Source of the DNA: Papaver somniferum
Lineage: Eukaryota > Streptophyta > Magnoliopsida > Ranunculales > Papaveraceae
Direction of reading: 5' to 3'
DNA: 64,000 nt
NCBI RefSeq assembly: GCF_003573695.1
Contig: NC_039359.1
Span: forward strand, 80,429,057 to 80,493,056
Positions 51,000 to 63,206 of this stretch are shown piece after piece. The notes under the pieces were generated by a model. That model made no database searches. It worked only from the letters and a program-made list of their open reading frames with translations, and was not told the origin of the DNA. Within the stretch, counting starts at the first letter, position 1. Each line of letters begins with the position of its first letter. The translations under genes and the position numbers were made by a program.

Positions 51000-51540
51000 T
51001 CTGTATCTTTGTAACTGATTTGGCAAGATTGTGGAAGTCTAAGATACCCCTACTCGGGTTGAACCCGAAACCGGATTTTTATGCTTCCGGGTCAAACTAC
51101 TTACCAATTTGGTAGGTACATCGAATGTGGTCAATTGACGGAACCGGGACAACTTTATTTCGGGCAGGTTTTCCGTGAAATTTCCGAGCCTTTATTTTCA
51201 AACTTTATGCTTGCAATATATGCGTCAAGTTTTTTGTACATTGTGTTACATATATTAAACGTGTAAAGATATAAACAAACAACATCATCAAATTTTAAGA
51301 AAGTTTAAAAGGAATCGAAGTTTTAAAGGTTGGATTTAATTTTATCGGTGGATCTCTGGATAATCCACGCCGTCTCATTTCGGCGAGACCGAGAAACTCA
51401 TCTCAGCCATGGACCAAAATCGAAAATCTCGACCGAAATTAGCTACAATAGGTATATCTAGAAAGACCAAAACCCATATTACGAGTAACAGTTGTGCGGT
51501 AGAAGTTTGCAGTTGATCAGAATACACAGCAGCACAATAA
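51000..51540. other. Upstream flank of malic enzyme; no gene
   Basis: This is promoter-distal DNA. At 51340-51460 a stretch ending GACCGAAATTAGCTACA resembles the terminal repeat of the element at 56059-56545 and may be a decayed relative. Confidence 0.4.
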
Positions 51541-51544
51541 AGCA

Positions 51545-52470
51545 CGATGCAGAAGTTTATGGAAGAATGTGGTTAATGTAGTTCCAGAATTGCAGAGGTT
51601 CATAGTAAGGAATGGAAGGGGAATACGATACTGGAAAGACAAATGGTTAGATAGACGTTGTTTGATGGATATTTTTTCAGTCATTTACAAAGCAGTTAGA
51701 GATAACGATATTTCAATTGCAGAGATGATAGACATAAATGGATGGAGAGAAAATCTTAAGAAGCCTCTAAATGCCAATGAGAAGTTATATAGTGGGACTT
51801 GTTGAGAAGAGACTTGGGCAATATGCCTTTGCTGGTGGATAAGGAAGATGAGTTGCAGATCCTGGAAAGCTTTTCTACAAAAGGGTGTCATGATGCCCTG
51901 ATGGGAGAGTTGGAACCATGTCAGTTTCAAAAGCATTTTTGAAGATCCTATTAAGGTGGGTTTCTTTTTATGGGTTGCATTCCAATACTTCCTTCCTACA
52001 AGAGATATGTTGAATAGCAGAGGGGTTCAGGTTTAAAAAAACGATATTTGTGTGTTGTGTAATCCAGTAAGAGAGTCGTCAGACCACATGTTGATTCACA
52101 TCACCTACTCGTTCCAACTTTGGGATTATTTCATAAAGGCCTTCAGGATTTCATGGCCTCTTCCTGGTTCTTTAATTCAGTTGTTTGATGCATGGTCCTG
52201 CAATGTCTTATATGGAAGAGAGAAGAAAGTTTGGGAGGTAATACATTATGTTGTGTGCTAAAGTATTTGGAGAAAGACATAAAAATACTGCAAAGAACAT
52301 TGATTCAATTAAACAAGTTGTAGGATTATGGTCTTGTGAACAAGATACTTTCAAGTTTGTAGATACCAACCTCATTTGGAGTAGCTGGGAATTGCTCATA
52401 AGCATGTAATTGATGTTTCAATCTTTTGTAATCCTTTTCTTTTTTAATATAACTTTTTCCTTCGACAAAA
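51545..52470 (+). pseudogene. LINE 3' end (zf-RVT region)
   Basis: Plus-strand pieces read VRNGRGIRYWKDKWL, then VGFFLWVAFQYFLPTRDML, CVLCNPVRESSDHMLIH and SFQLWDYF, the zf-RVT region after a plant LINE reverse transcriptase. Frameshifts and stops break it, and the 5' part is missing. It ends in CGACAAAAAAAAAA at about 52465-52478, a poly-A-like tail. This is a 5'-truncated LINE insertion. Confidence 0.75.
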
Positions 52471-52493
52471 AAAAAACCCGACAATAATGAAAT

Positions 52494-52496
<3 letters not shown>

Positions 52497-52541
<45 letters not shown>
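52497..52541. repeat. (TA)n microsatellite
   Basis: About 22 TA dinucleotides in an uninterrupted run, just after the LINE tail. Confidence 0.95.
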
Positions 52542-52548
<7 letters not shown>

Positions 52549-52892
52549 AGTTATGAATATTCTACAGTTCATTATTAAGAAGATTTATCAATTAACTATT
52601 GTCATTAATAGTTAACCAATCATAACAACAATCAAATCCTAAATATGTTTAAACTTGAGATTTTTGTAAGTGTTTAATTGAGTAACGTCAAGATCTAACG
52701 GTTGTAAATGAAAGAATTTAGAATCAATCTTATATTAGTTGGTTCAAACCGTTGGTTTTCGATTTGGTTTGAAAGTCCACCAAGACCAAATCAAGGTTTA
52801 ACAGTTTTCGCAATACTAAAACAACACCCCAAAATTGTTTGATAAAAAATTCGGTTCATTGTTAATCAATTTGGTTTGATGCAGGTTTACAA

Positions 52893-53300
52893 TATGGAAT
52901 GGGTTTTGTGTCACTCTATGTATATTAGAGGCGGCGTCATAATTTTAGAAAGGATGGAATAAATAAATTCTTACTACACGAAAAAAATATGTATAAAAAA
53001 CAAAATAATCTTTATGAGACACGAAAAAATATGTACAAAAAAACAAAATAATCTTTATGAGACACGAAAAAATATGTATAAAAAAACAAAATAATCTTTA
53101 TGAGACATTTGTTTTGATGCGGAATCTGGAATGGGTTTTGTGTCACTCTAGATATATTAGAGGCGGCGTCATAATTTTAGAAAGGATGGAGTAAATAAAT
53201 TTTTACTACACGAAAAAAAATATGTATAAAAAAACAAAATAATTTTTATGAGACACGAAAAAATATGTATAAAAAAACAAAATAATCTTTATGAGACAGC
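52893..53300. repeat. Two-level tandem repeat
   Basis: A subunit of about 45 bp (CACGAAAAAATATGTA, then AAAAAACAAAATAATCTTTA and TGAGA) occurs three times at 52975-53106 and twice at 53208-53298. Each run is preceded by the same leader (GGAATGGGTTTTGTGTCACTC, GAGGCGGCGTCATAATTTTA), giving a higher-order unit of about 230 bp present twice. Confidence 0.85.
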
Positions 53301-55220
53301 TAGTAAGTAGGGCATTTGTCCTTGTTTGGCTCATCATTCATTTTGTTTAGGCTTTCCATTTTGGCGGCTTTAATCACGAATTGCTGACAAATTTTAGCAG
53401 CAGAGAAACTCACAAACTCTTCACTAAGGAATGTAGGTTGTAATTGAGCGGTAGTGTCCGTCAATAAATTCAAGGTTAGATCCTCACTCGGATCAAGTCT
53501 CAAAAAATCACAACCAATTATTCATTTTTGTTTATTAAGACTCTAACAAGAAAACAAAACATACGTCTTTATCAAAATGGTAAATCATTGGGTGTTGATT
53601 TGAGGGTATAAATTCAAAATTCGACAGCCTCCTCATTTGAATCGGTGAATTAGTAACAAAACTAAGTAGTTTAACTATATATTCTCCATCCGATGTTGTG
53701 TTTTCAGGTGGGATGCTCTAGACCTCCTTATACATAGAATCAACATTTTTACACATACAACAAAAATCCCGAGAGGGTCCAATGGTCTTTAGCATAGTTT
53801 TTAAAATCTTATGATTCATGATTCGACTCTTATGATTCGTTAAAAAAATTCCTCAAACTATTCGAATCCCAAGTGAATTGAATCTGTTGTGAATTTTACG
53901 ATTCACATTTTGACTTATGTGATTCGCACCCGATTCATAAGTTTGACAAGTCTAAATCCAAATGATTCTTATTAAAAATTAATTTTTGGAGACATTTTGG
54001 GGAGCGCGAGAACCCAAAATTCGAACTCAAAATCCACGTCCACCTGATTAAGTGTACAATCACCGATCTAGACTCTAAATTGTGTCTTCATTATTCATAT
54101 CTATAATTTATTAATCTATAACTCCAATATGTATATGTGTATTCAAAGATTAACCATGAATCTTCGATACACAATAACATACGATTCGATTCTTAATAAT
54201 GAAAAATGATTCGCGATGCGATTCACGATTTAACAACCTTCGTCTTTGGAAAACCTTCCAGGGATATGTGCTGTTCAAAGTGAATACCTCACTCGGTCTC
54301 TTTTGGAGTTTTTTTTTCAGTGGATATCTATCATTTTCCTATCAATGCAGTAGTATCAAGGAAAAGAATCAGTATATTAATTGTGAGAAGACTTTACATC
54401 CAGGCGGACTATGCTGTATGACATTAGATGGAGGTCTTGGATCTCAACTGATTCTGCTTCAGGAGCAGGTTCGACACTCGAAACAAGTTTGATTAGAGAA
54501 GAAACATAAGCGAACACCAAGTAAAACCTAGAGATGTGTCGGATAAGAAGTCGACCCGACCCATTAGACTGGCACACTGAAACCTAGACTAGATAAAGGG
54601 GATCCAAAAGAGTGGTCCTATTGGTAGGTCGTGTATATCATTTATATATTCATTCCACGATCCAGGCATAGGAAATTACTATGGACGAGAGATTCATGGG
54701 AGACGTAAACAAAACCCAAGTTTGAGACTAAAAAGGAAGGAAATTCTAAGTTGGGATTTAAAAATTGAAAAATTGAGTGGTCTGCCTGCCAACTAAACAT
54801 CAATGGTAGGTGAAAGTAGCTTGCCTAGTAAAAGCCAAAGCTGGTTAACCAAGAAGCAACTCCTTCTTTCTCTTTCGTGTGATTTGGTTCTTCACTCAAC
54901 CAAACCTTGGCAACTTACTTTTCGTTATTTCCCATTCTACCCTCATATTATTAAAAAAAAAATAGTCGTAGAAAAATACGTCAGTTGCTACCAGTTTATG
55001 TGTCTATATATTTTCACGGTTTGACTAATTTTCCACTCAAATTATAAGGGTGAGTGTCCATCTAAGAACATGTAGAAAAATATTATTCATTATCATGATT
55101 TGATTTTTGAAGTGTTATCTATATGACTTACAAGTACAAAATTAAGATTTTTGTTTAATTAACAAAAGAAAAGGAGGATATCCTAGATATTCTAGTTTTT
55201 GAAAAGTTACAAGATACGGT
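53301..55220. other. Gene-free stretch
   Basis: No supported gene. 53800-54230 is rich in GATTCG and ATGATTC-type repetitions. Open frames at 53300, 54199, 54377 and 54803 have no domain. Confidence 0.45.
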
Positions 55221-55315
55221 ATCTTGACTGGACTAAAACTAAGTTCTTATATGAGCCAACGTTTAAACCAAGACGTTCGCTCGTATAAGAACTTAGTTTT
55301 AGTCTTGTCAAGATG
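55221..55315. repeat. Hairpin element (MITE-like), about 95 bp
   Basis: The left arm (GACTAAAACTAAGTTCTTAT then ATGAGC) is the near-perfect reverse complement of the right arm (GCTCGTATAAGAACTTAG then TTTTAGTC), one mismatch in about 26 bp. Both extend outward with ATCTTGAC/GTCAAGAT. The loop is about 22 bases. Confidence 0.8.
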
Positions 55316-55344
55316 AAAAAACTGGGTTAATCCTATCTAACTGG

Positions 55345-55415
55345 GATTAGTCTAGTTGGTTAGGATTGAACTCCCAAGTGATAGGTTAAGGGTTCAATTC
55401 CCGCTGTTGTCTGAC
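55345..55415 (+). mobile_element. tRNA-derived SINE-like head (pol III boxes)
   Basis: It contains an A-box-like TTAGTCTAGTTGGTTAGG and a B-box-like GGGTTCAATTCCC at 55390-55402, 30-odd bases apart as in a tRNA. No anticodon arm folds convincingly. It is followed by an A-rich stretch, as in plant SINEs. Confidence 0.45.
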
Positions 55416-55632
55416 AAAAAAGGAAAGAAAAAAACAACGTTTAAACCAATACTTGGATAAAACAAACCAAAGCACCAAAACTGAAATAAACAAATAGTCA
55501 AATGACTCAAATGGTTGTAAAATACTTTATTAGATCTTTATTTATATGGAAGGAAATGTATTATTTGTCATTAACTTTGACGGAAACAAAATATTTTCAT
55601 CAAAATCCAAGAAGAAACCTTATAATATTTTG

Positions 55633-58132
55633 CCCGGCTAAATTGAGCCTACTATGATTAATTTGGGCCTATCACTACATGTCAAAATAAGATATTTTGA
55701 AGTAAAATGAGAAACCTTTTAGCAAATTATTTTCCTTATTGACTAATTTGCCCTTGATTAATTAGTGTTAATTAGGATGATTAATAGATATTTAATTAAG
55801 GTAATCCAAAATCAACCAACACTTAATACATTATCAAAATTCGAAGAAATTTTGATTTTTTTTTGACAAAAATCAAGACCAGAATCGGTGAATGTTCATG
55901 CATCTGTAAACCGTTTCTGGGTTGAAGTTTCCATTCGCGAACAACACCTAAAATCGGTGTATATTGTTTACTATATTGGAATATTATAGGAATCGGTGTT
56001 TTGGGTATACACATTTAGACCGATTATTACACTAGGAATCGGTGTTTTGGTTATACACAATGTAGTTAATATCGGATATCGGTTCATCTCGGCCGGGACC
56101 GATACACTGGTACGATTTTATATCGGGGATATTATCGTTGAAATATCGGTATAATATCGGTTCTAGATTTAGAGACTATAATTTTATATTAAACATTTTC
56201 TCCACACATTTTCGGATAAGATATAATAGATAACATCAATTTTATCAAAAAAACAAAAGAGTAACTTTAGTAACTTGCTTCGAGAGCTACATGCACCTCT
56301 ACTACCACCTGGAAGACTTTCTTCGCCAAAATTACCCTTAAAATTTATAGAAAACGACCAATACCGTCTCATATCGAGAAATGTAGGAAAATTTCGTATC
56401 AACCGATACGGCCGATATTTGACCGAAACGGCCGATATTATCGGGCGAATATCGTATCCCCGATATCCTTCTTATCATATCGTTCTGGGCCGATATCCGA
56501 AATATCCCCGATATATCGACCGATACGGCCGATATTGACTACATTGGTTATACACATATAAACCGATTTGTAAACTATAGGAATCGGTGTTTTGGTTACA
56601 CATAAATAGACCGATTAGTACAAGAATCGGAGCATATGATACAAGGGAAATAAGGAATCTCTTTTGTTACTGTATCTAAGCAGGTGAGCTTATTAAGAGA
56701 TGAGTGGACGTGGCCAACTCTCCATCACGTGTCTCTTTTGTTCAGATTGAAACCAACAACAAAAATACCCATAATCCAAAATCCTCTTCTTCTATTTTCC
56801 AATCAGAAACTAATCACATTATTGTAACTACTCTTTATGAGATTTATTCATAAAACAAATGGATAATCTCAAATTTGTTGGTGGGTTCAATATTCTTCTT
56901 CTATTCAATCACACAACCAACCTGTAAAGCAACCAAAATAAGAAAAACAGATTCAATTAATTTTACTGGTGCTTTGATTGAAATTTGAAATTGAAATGAG
57001 ATGGTTTTTTGAATTTAGGCAGAAGATTAATAAATAAATGGGTTCTGTAAAATGGAAAGGGGATTTCAAAGCTGTGACCTTTAGTAAATTGAAAGATCAG
57101 TGGATAAATTGATTTGAGATAACAGTGATTTCTGTTGTGAACTATTGAATTAGTGATTGAGAAATTATTGCTGGTTTGTCGTGAAATCCTAATTAGTATG
57201 AGCTATGGGTTCTGAAGTTGGATTACGGGGTGCTAGAATCTTTTTGTCATGGTTCAACTACTACTATGGAAGTGGAGCTGCTCGAATAAGTGAATCGATT
57301 CTAGCAATTTTATCTTTTTTCTTGTAATCGGCATTTGTTCACGTCAATATAAAACGTTTGTGGGTAGATTGTAAAAATCGGCATTTGTTCATGTCATTAT
57401 AAACCGATTGTAGTCAGAATAATTGACAGAAGAAATTAACAAGAATCGGGACTTGCTTTGTGATATGTATACCGATTCTAATTTCTCATTTTTGAAACCC
57501 AAACCCAGAATCGGTATATGTATTGCAACATATCCCTCGATTCTGGGTATATATGTTCGTCAGTTTTGAAGAAATTCTGAGTTTTTTCTTGGGGAATTGG
57601 TCAAACTGTCCCCAAACTAATAACCGACATACTAATCTATACCCGTTATTTTAAAACTTTCTAAACTATCCTTGCCGTCAAAATTTCCGAGAGAATTTTT
57701 GACATCTGTTGAGTCTCCTATGAAAACACTAAATAGTCGTAAAAAAAATGCTACGTGGACATAGCTTTTATATTAAGTTGTTAGTTCTATCCAATCTTAT
57801 ATGTAATTTGACCTAGTTTGAGTATAACTTTGGGATAATCAATTCGAGATTGGGTTTTAGGCGTTAAATCTAATTTAAGAGTTTTTTTTTTTGTTTGTAT
57901 AATCATTGATGATGTGATTCGATAATGGAGTTGACCGTGAAGACGACGGTGATTATGGAAATGGCGGCGGTGGTTATCGAGTTTTAGCGAAGGAGGTGTA
58001 TGAAATTAGATCTTAGTATTTTAGAGTAAGGGTTATGTGGTAATTGCATCTAATTTTTAAACACCCCACCATTGGTGGAAACAAAATTTCGTTAGGCCCC
58101 AATTAATGTACTTAAGCCCCAATTTAGCCAGG
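55633..58132. mobile_element. 2.5-kb TIR element with perfect 8-bp target duplication
   Basis: The left end CCCGGCTAAATTGAGCCTAC is matched in reverse by the right end CCTGGCTAAATTGGGGCTTA; similarity continues over about 42 bp (TTAATTTGGGCCTA against TTAATTGGGGCCTA). ATATTTTG flanks it exactly at 55625-55632 and 58133-58140. It has no transposase. It carries two arrays of units of the form AATCGGT...ACCGATT (55860-56640 and 57290-57550) and a nested MITE (56059-56545). The 8-bp target duplication suggests hAT; the long TIRs suggest Mutator. Confidence 0.8.
56049..56555. mobile_element. Nested MITE with 10-bp target duplication
   Basis: The element 56059-56545 (487 bp) starts AATGTAGTTAATATCGG and ends CCGATATTGACTACATT. 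It is flanked by the exact 10-bp repeat GGTTATACAC (56049-56058 and 56546-56555). The target duplication length points to a Mutator-type transposase. The interior is full of CGATAT motifs, and the 87-codon frame in it (ending PRYIDRYGRY) is a by-product of these. Confidence 0.85.
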
Positions 58133-58261
58133 ATATTTTGATGAGCAGATAATTTTCATTTTTATCTTAGTGGAAGACGGGAACGCAGGAATCTGAACAC
58201 TGGTTTAAATTGTTGCATCTTCAAAAACAATAATAGAAATAAAGTCAATATCAGTACAATA

Positions 58262-59103
58262 TAGTAGGGGTGGGATTTGGGTTGGTTGGGCGGGTTAGAA
58301 GTCTTGGCCATGGCAGACCCGAGTTAGGAATCCTTTGCCCAGATAGCCCATCGAACGCGTGGAATCCATGGAGGTACTGCCCAAGTCCGTTTAAGTTATG
58401 TTCTTTGGGTTCCTCGGGTTGGCCCAAGTTTCGCTAGACATACGAGTTTGTTAATATGATAATAACAAACTCTAGTAATAATAAGATTTAATTGCTACAT
58501 TTATCTTAAATTTCCAATTAACTGAAGATTATTTACAATAGTATAATTTTTTTCATATTGATTGATTAATGAGATAGATATAATTTATACTTCCTCCGTC
58601 CCCATTATATAGGCGGAGAAGTGAGTTTCTCTTAGAATAAGAATTTTTTTTGATTTCCTACATTTCCATCCTCTTTCCTGTTTTATCCTTTGTACAATTT
58701 CCAACACTAGAAACATTAACTTAATTGTGGTGATAACCACCTATAATAAATAAGGGCGATATATGGAAAAACCCATCTTGGAATTAAAAATCTGCCTATC
58801 TAATGGGACTACAAATTTTTACAACTCCGCCTTTGTAATAGGGATGGAGGGAGTATATTCTCATTATTAGATTTGAAGATAATATCTAAAATTACTCTAA
58901 ATAAATAATAATATCAATTATAAAAATAGTTTTATACAAGTATATCATAGTTTTTCGGGTTGGGAGGGCTGTTTGGGTTAAAAATATTTGTGCCCATGCT
59001 TTTCCAAATTTAACTCGGGCTTATAAAATCTATGCCCAAACTTGCCCAAAGTTTTTAAATACGTTGTACATGTCCGCCTCACCCAACCCAGATCTCACTC
59101 CTA
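58262..59103. mobile_element. hAT-like element, about 840 bp
   Basis: The left end TAGGGGTGGGATTTGGGTTG is matched in reverse by the right end TAGGAGTGAGATCTGGGTTG. The TAGGG-type TIR is typical of hAT. The flanking 8 bp (CAATATAG and TAATATAA) agree at 6 of 8 positions, a decayed target duplication. No transposase. It contains a nested Stowaway. Confidence 0.65.
58588..58855. mobile_element. Stowaway MITE (Tc1/mariner type)
   Basis: The element 58590-58853 (264 bp) begins CTTCCTCCGTCCCCATTATA and ends TAATAGGGATGGAGGGAG, the classic Stowaway terminal repeat, flanked by TA on both sides. It is inserted in the hAT-like element. Confidence 0.88.
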
Positions 59104-60050
59104 TAATATAATGGTAAAATCATTGGGTGATATCAGTAATTACATGAATTCGATACTGGTCGGCACTAATTTCTCATCGATCAAAAAATATAATAAGATA
59201 GACATGCTTAAAAATCTTTGAACTTGTCAGCTCAATATCTTTATCAAAAAAATAATAATAATAATAATAATTGGCAAGCTTAAAAATCTATTATTTTTTT
59301 TTTGAAAACAAAAAATCTAAGGTTGGTGGACGCTGGGTGCGACACTATCAGCCTAGGAACGAATTTAGTTACCTTCCAGGTACTCGTATTTGTTCAGCCA
59401 CATATATATATATATATGGCATAACACTTCGCAAATCACACCACTCCAACTCACATCAACGTATAGTCATATACTTCCAGGCGGATTGCATTTGTTGAAT
59501 TCCAAAACTTTTTGGTCAACAGATCATGTCAGAATCATGAATAATTTATCAATTAATTTCCTTTTCCTGGTTAAAGAACGAAATTAAAAATGACAAATGA
59601 AATTCCTTATAGTAGGAAGGATATTTTGGTACTTCGAAGTGCAGATACGGGTGGGCATAACTTTTGTGCAGGTCAACCGTCACCATCTGCTCGGTTCCCA
59701 AACAGTGTAGATTTGTTGCGGGATATATGGATATCAATCTAGGCTAGTAATTCCAAAATCGCCATTACTCTCCACCATAACGGATTGGACATTGACGGCT
59801 GTGGCTGTATTTGCCTGTCTCTCTCAATCCTATGCTGCTTTAAGGCAAAAAGGACATATTCAATCGAGGAATTATCTCAAGTTACTATCCATACTCATCC
59901 GCACGAAAATTGTTAGATACTGCTTAGTAACTAGTATGCAGCCCAAGAAAATCCAAAATTCTGCGAGAGTTACAAATCAGGTGGATCCTTGTTTTGTTTC
60001 GTATGGATTTAGTAATTTTTTATGAAATTTGATAACGTGTTGTAGTCTTA
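59104..60050. other. Gene-free stretch with ATA microsatellite
   Basis: An (ATA)n tract lies at about 59249-59271 and a TA tract at 59403-59417. No gene is supported; the overlapping short frames at 59271-59600 disagree with one another. Confidence 0.45.
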
Positions 60051-60059
60051 AAATGATCA

Positions 60060-62750
60060 GTCTACTCTAACCATTCCATAAGCCTTTTTTTCTTTTTTAC
60101 CATGACCCAAAAACATAAGCTACTAATTAGCTAGTGGTGTTGTTTTCATGTCTCATACAAGTATCATGCTATACCACATTGATACTGAGTGAATCAATGG
60201 AAGAATTCTTTTCTTTTTCTCCTTTCATGTTGTTGTGTATAAATTGGTCCATTAATTTCCAGTCTGTCATACATAATTCTCGGCTTCTAACATTGATTTA
60301 TAGTTTACGTTTTCTAATTACAAGAGTAAAAGACTAATTGAAGAACTGAGACGTAGGAGAAATCTAAATTACTCGACCATAGAACTAATAGAACTTAATA
60401 GAAGTTACCGATAAATTTTTGGCAAGTGATCACATAATACCATGAATGTTTCCACTTGTCTGTGAAGTTTTAATGGAACGACAAGAGATCACATAGTATA
60501 GCTATAACTAGCTTGAATATGGTGTTACTTTTGGGTTCTATTTTCGTAGGTAGCTACGAGTTAATTTTTAACTAGTACGGTAAAAGCTATTCTTTTATGT
60601 TTCTGTATTTGTTTTTAGGGTTTTGTTGTTCTTTTTAAGTTGTGTTCGCATGCGCGCTTTTCATGCATCTTTTAATATATTTTCCATTGACAGATAAAGA
60701 AAAGGATATTGTAAAAGCTTTAGAGGTGGAATTGGATTATAAATACAAATAAAATCGAATCAATTCAACTTTTTCCGAAATTTCACCAAGCACTAATTTT
60801 TTTTTTATTTTTGTTTTTTGATAGATAAACCTTAAATAAAATAAAAAGTTACGTAATTTAGATAGAGATGGTTACCATTTTGATTGTTCTTTGTAACCAT
60901 TCTATCCCTTGTCAAGGTATCCAAAGTAAAGCTAGGAGGAAGAATAACCAAATAACAAATTCCTCTAACATTGGTTATAGTAGACAAAATAAGAGTTGCC
61001 TGGTTGGCCAGCTCTATTACGACAGGTAAAAAGCTTTGTTAATCCATAGGTTTCCAAAAAAGAAGTTCTTTTTTTATCTTCCCAAGCAGCCCTTACCTGC
61101 CAATTAAGATAAGTTTCATCCCCTGTTAGAAGCCTGATCAGTTTCGGGTAGCTAGCATCCACTTCTACTTCCTCAACCATCCTTTCCATACCCATCGCGT
61201 CAATGTATCTGCTGCCAGCACCACCCTTCATCAAGTGTTTGAGTCGCGGCTCCTATGATTCTCATCTTCTTGCAAATAACAAGGTAATCTCTAAGAAGGA
61301 ACATATATAATGACAATATCAGGATCATCCTTCCATATGAAATCTATGTTAATCTTTTCCAGTCCTCTTCTTAGAGGAATCCAGTGATTGGGAGTGTATT
61401 GGTTACTAGGATTACTTGGGATAACATTCAAGGAGCGATGGTTAGCCTCACAATTATCATTTCAGAATTTGATGGCTCTAGTAGAGACTGACTCCGGGTG
61501 CTGATTAGTTTCCTTAAACAACTTATTACACCTGGTTTTCCAGATGTGTGAAATGATATCAATACAGAAGGCATTCCAAGTTTCCAAATCTGTTTTACCT
61601 TATGGGTCATGATGCCAAGTGGCAATCCATTCTTTTACAGTGCCAATGTTGATGTCCTGGGAAAGGAGTTTACTCCAAATGCAATCCAGACACTCCTGGA
61701 AAAAGGACAAGTAAATAGCAGATGCTCAAGGGTTTCGCTATCTTGAGAGCACAAAGCACAGATATTTGAGACGTCAACATGAAAACTTGCATCCTATAGT
61801 GGACCAGAAAACTAAGCTAGCTAATAATTAGCAAGTTTTTCTTTAGTGGTGTTGGTTTCATGTCCCATACTATTTTCATGATATACCACATTGATACTGA
61901 GTGAATCAAAGGGAGAAATTCTGAATCAAAGGGAGAAATTTTTTTCATGTTGGTTGTGTATATATTGGTCCATTAGTTTTCGGGCTAGCACAAATAGTTT
62001 TCGAAAACTACTATTGATTCATTATTCACGTTTTCGAATTATAATTATAAAATATAATTCGAATAGATGAGATGTGGGAGAAAATTGAATTACTCATCGT
62101 AAACTAAATAAAAACTATGGGAGAATCTTCCTTAAAGTAGTTTAATAAGTAAGTTTGGCAAGAGAGTTAACAATACTCGGACAACTTCCACCGGTTTTCA
62201 AAATTTTAGAATAATGTTAAGCTTGTTTGCAGTAGCTCTGAACAACTTGAAAATTGTGCGGTTTAATTTTCTTTATTAGCCATGAATTTACATGTTTTTT
62301 ATGGTGGAATTGATTACGATTATGAAATTGCCGCAAACAATTTTACTTTTTTCGAAATTTCGCCAAGCACCACTAAAGTCTAAATATTTGTATAACATCA
62401 ATTTTGTATTCTTGTATGTTTGTTTTTGCAAAAAAAAACTGCTAACATCCACTCCCATAATAAATTAACCCAAGTTAAATTAAATGTTATGGTTCAAGTG
62501 TTATTGATTTGTATGACATCAATTTTCCATAAGCCTTCTTTGCTTTCACGGTGACCCGAATATGTAAACTTCTAACTAGATAGTGGTGTTTGTTTTTCAT
62601 GTCTCACATAAGTGTCATGATATATTACATTGATACTGAGTGAATCAACGGAGAAATATATTTTTTCTTTCATGTTTGTGTACAAATTAGTCCATTAATT
62701 TCTGGTTGCCTATCATACATAATTCTCAACTTCTAAAGTTGATTCGTATT
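60060..62750. repeat. Three dispersed copies of one unidentified sequence
   Basis: The phrase CACATTGATACTGAGTGAATC and its surroundings occur at about 60070-60340, 61835-62060 and 62530-62735. The first two copies share similarity further right (the AATTTCACCAAGCAC / AATTTCGCCAAGCAC stretch at 60780 and 62360), so they are about 550-750 bp long. A LINE relic lies between copies one and two. No coding capacity. Family unknown. Confidence 0.65.
60962..61800 (-). pseudogene. LINE 3' end (zf-RVT and RNase H-like)
   Basis: Minus-strand pieces read HLLFTCPFSRSVW (zf-RVT), ISHIWKTRCNKLFKETNQHP (linker typical of plant LINEs), and VEVDASYPKLIRLLTGDE then NWQVRAAWED (RNase H-like RVT_3). Frameshifts separate them. 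It is 5'-truncated and dead. Confidence 0.75.
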
Positions 62751-63206
62751 AGGTCGCTATCTTTAAGGTGTTTCGCGACTCTGCCTCTTGATTGTGCTAG
62801 CAGACAGTTTTTTGTCGAAACCCTATGGGATAAAACAGCTTATCTCTTTCGATTTCTCTGCACTGAGAAATCGAATCAATAATAACTCTTTCAACAACAC
62901 TTGCTCAGAAAAACTTGACGAAATAAAAATAACGTTCTATATCTTTTTTTTCAGAAACCAGTTTTTTTTTTTTTTATAATCAAAAAGAATCAATGGAATT
63001 AATGGAAAATTAATTTTCGATTAAATGCCAATTAAATTTCTTTGTAACAGCAAAAAAACGGCCGTATTAAAATTTCAACATTAACTGTAATTAATCATGA
63101 TATAATTATCTTAATACGTTTTGAAAATTTAAGTTAAAAACAGCAAAAAAATTGTTTCTGGATCAGCAGACCTCCCAAGACCCCCAAGGCCCCGCTCCCG
63201 GACTAA
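62751..63206. other. AT-rich spacer
   Basis: No gene. Poly-T runs and AT-rich DNA lead to the outer edge of the Copia LTR. Confidence 0.5.

Noticed and set aside
56275..56538. 87-codon open frame ending PRYIDRYGRY
   Set aside because: It lies wholly inside the nested MITE and its composition comes from the CGATAT repeats.
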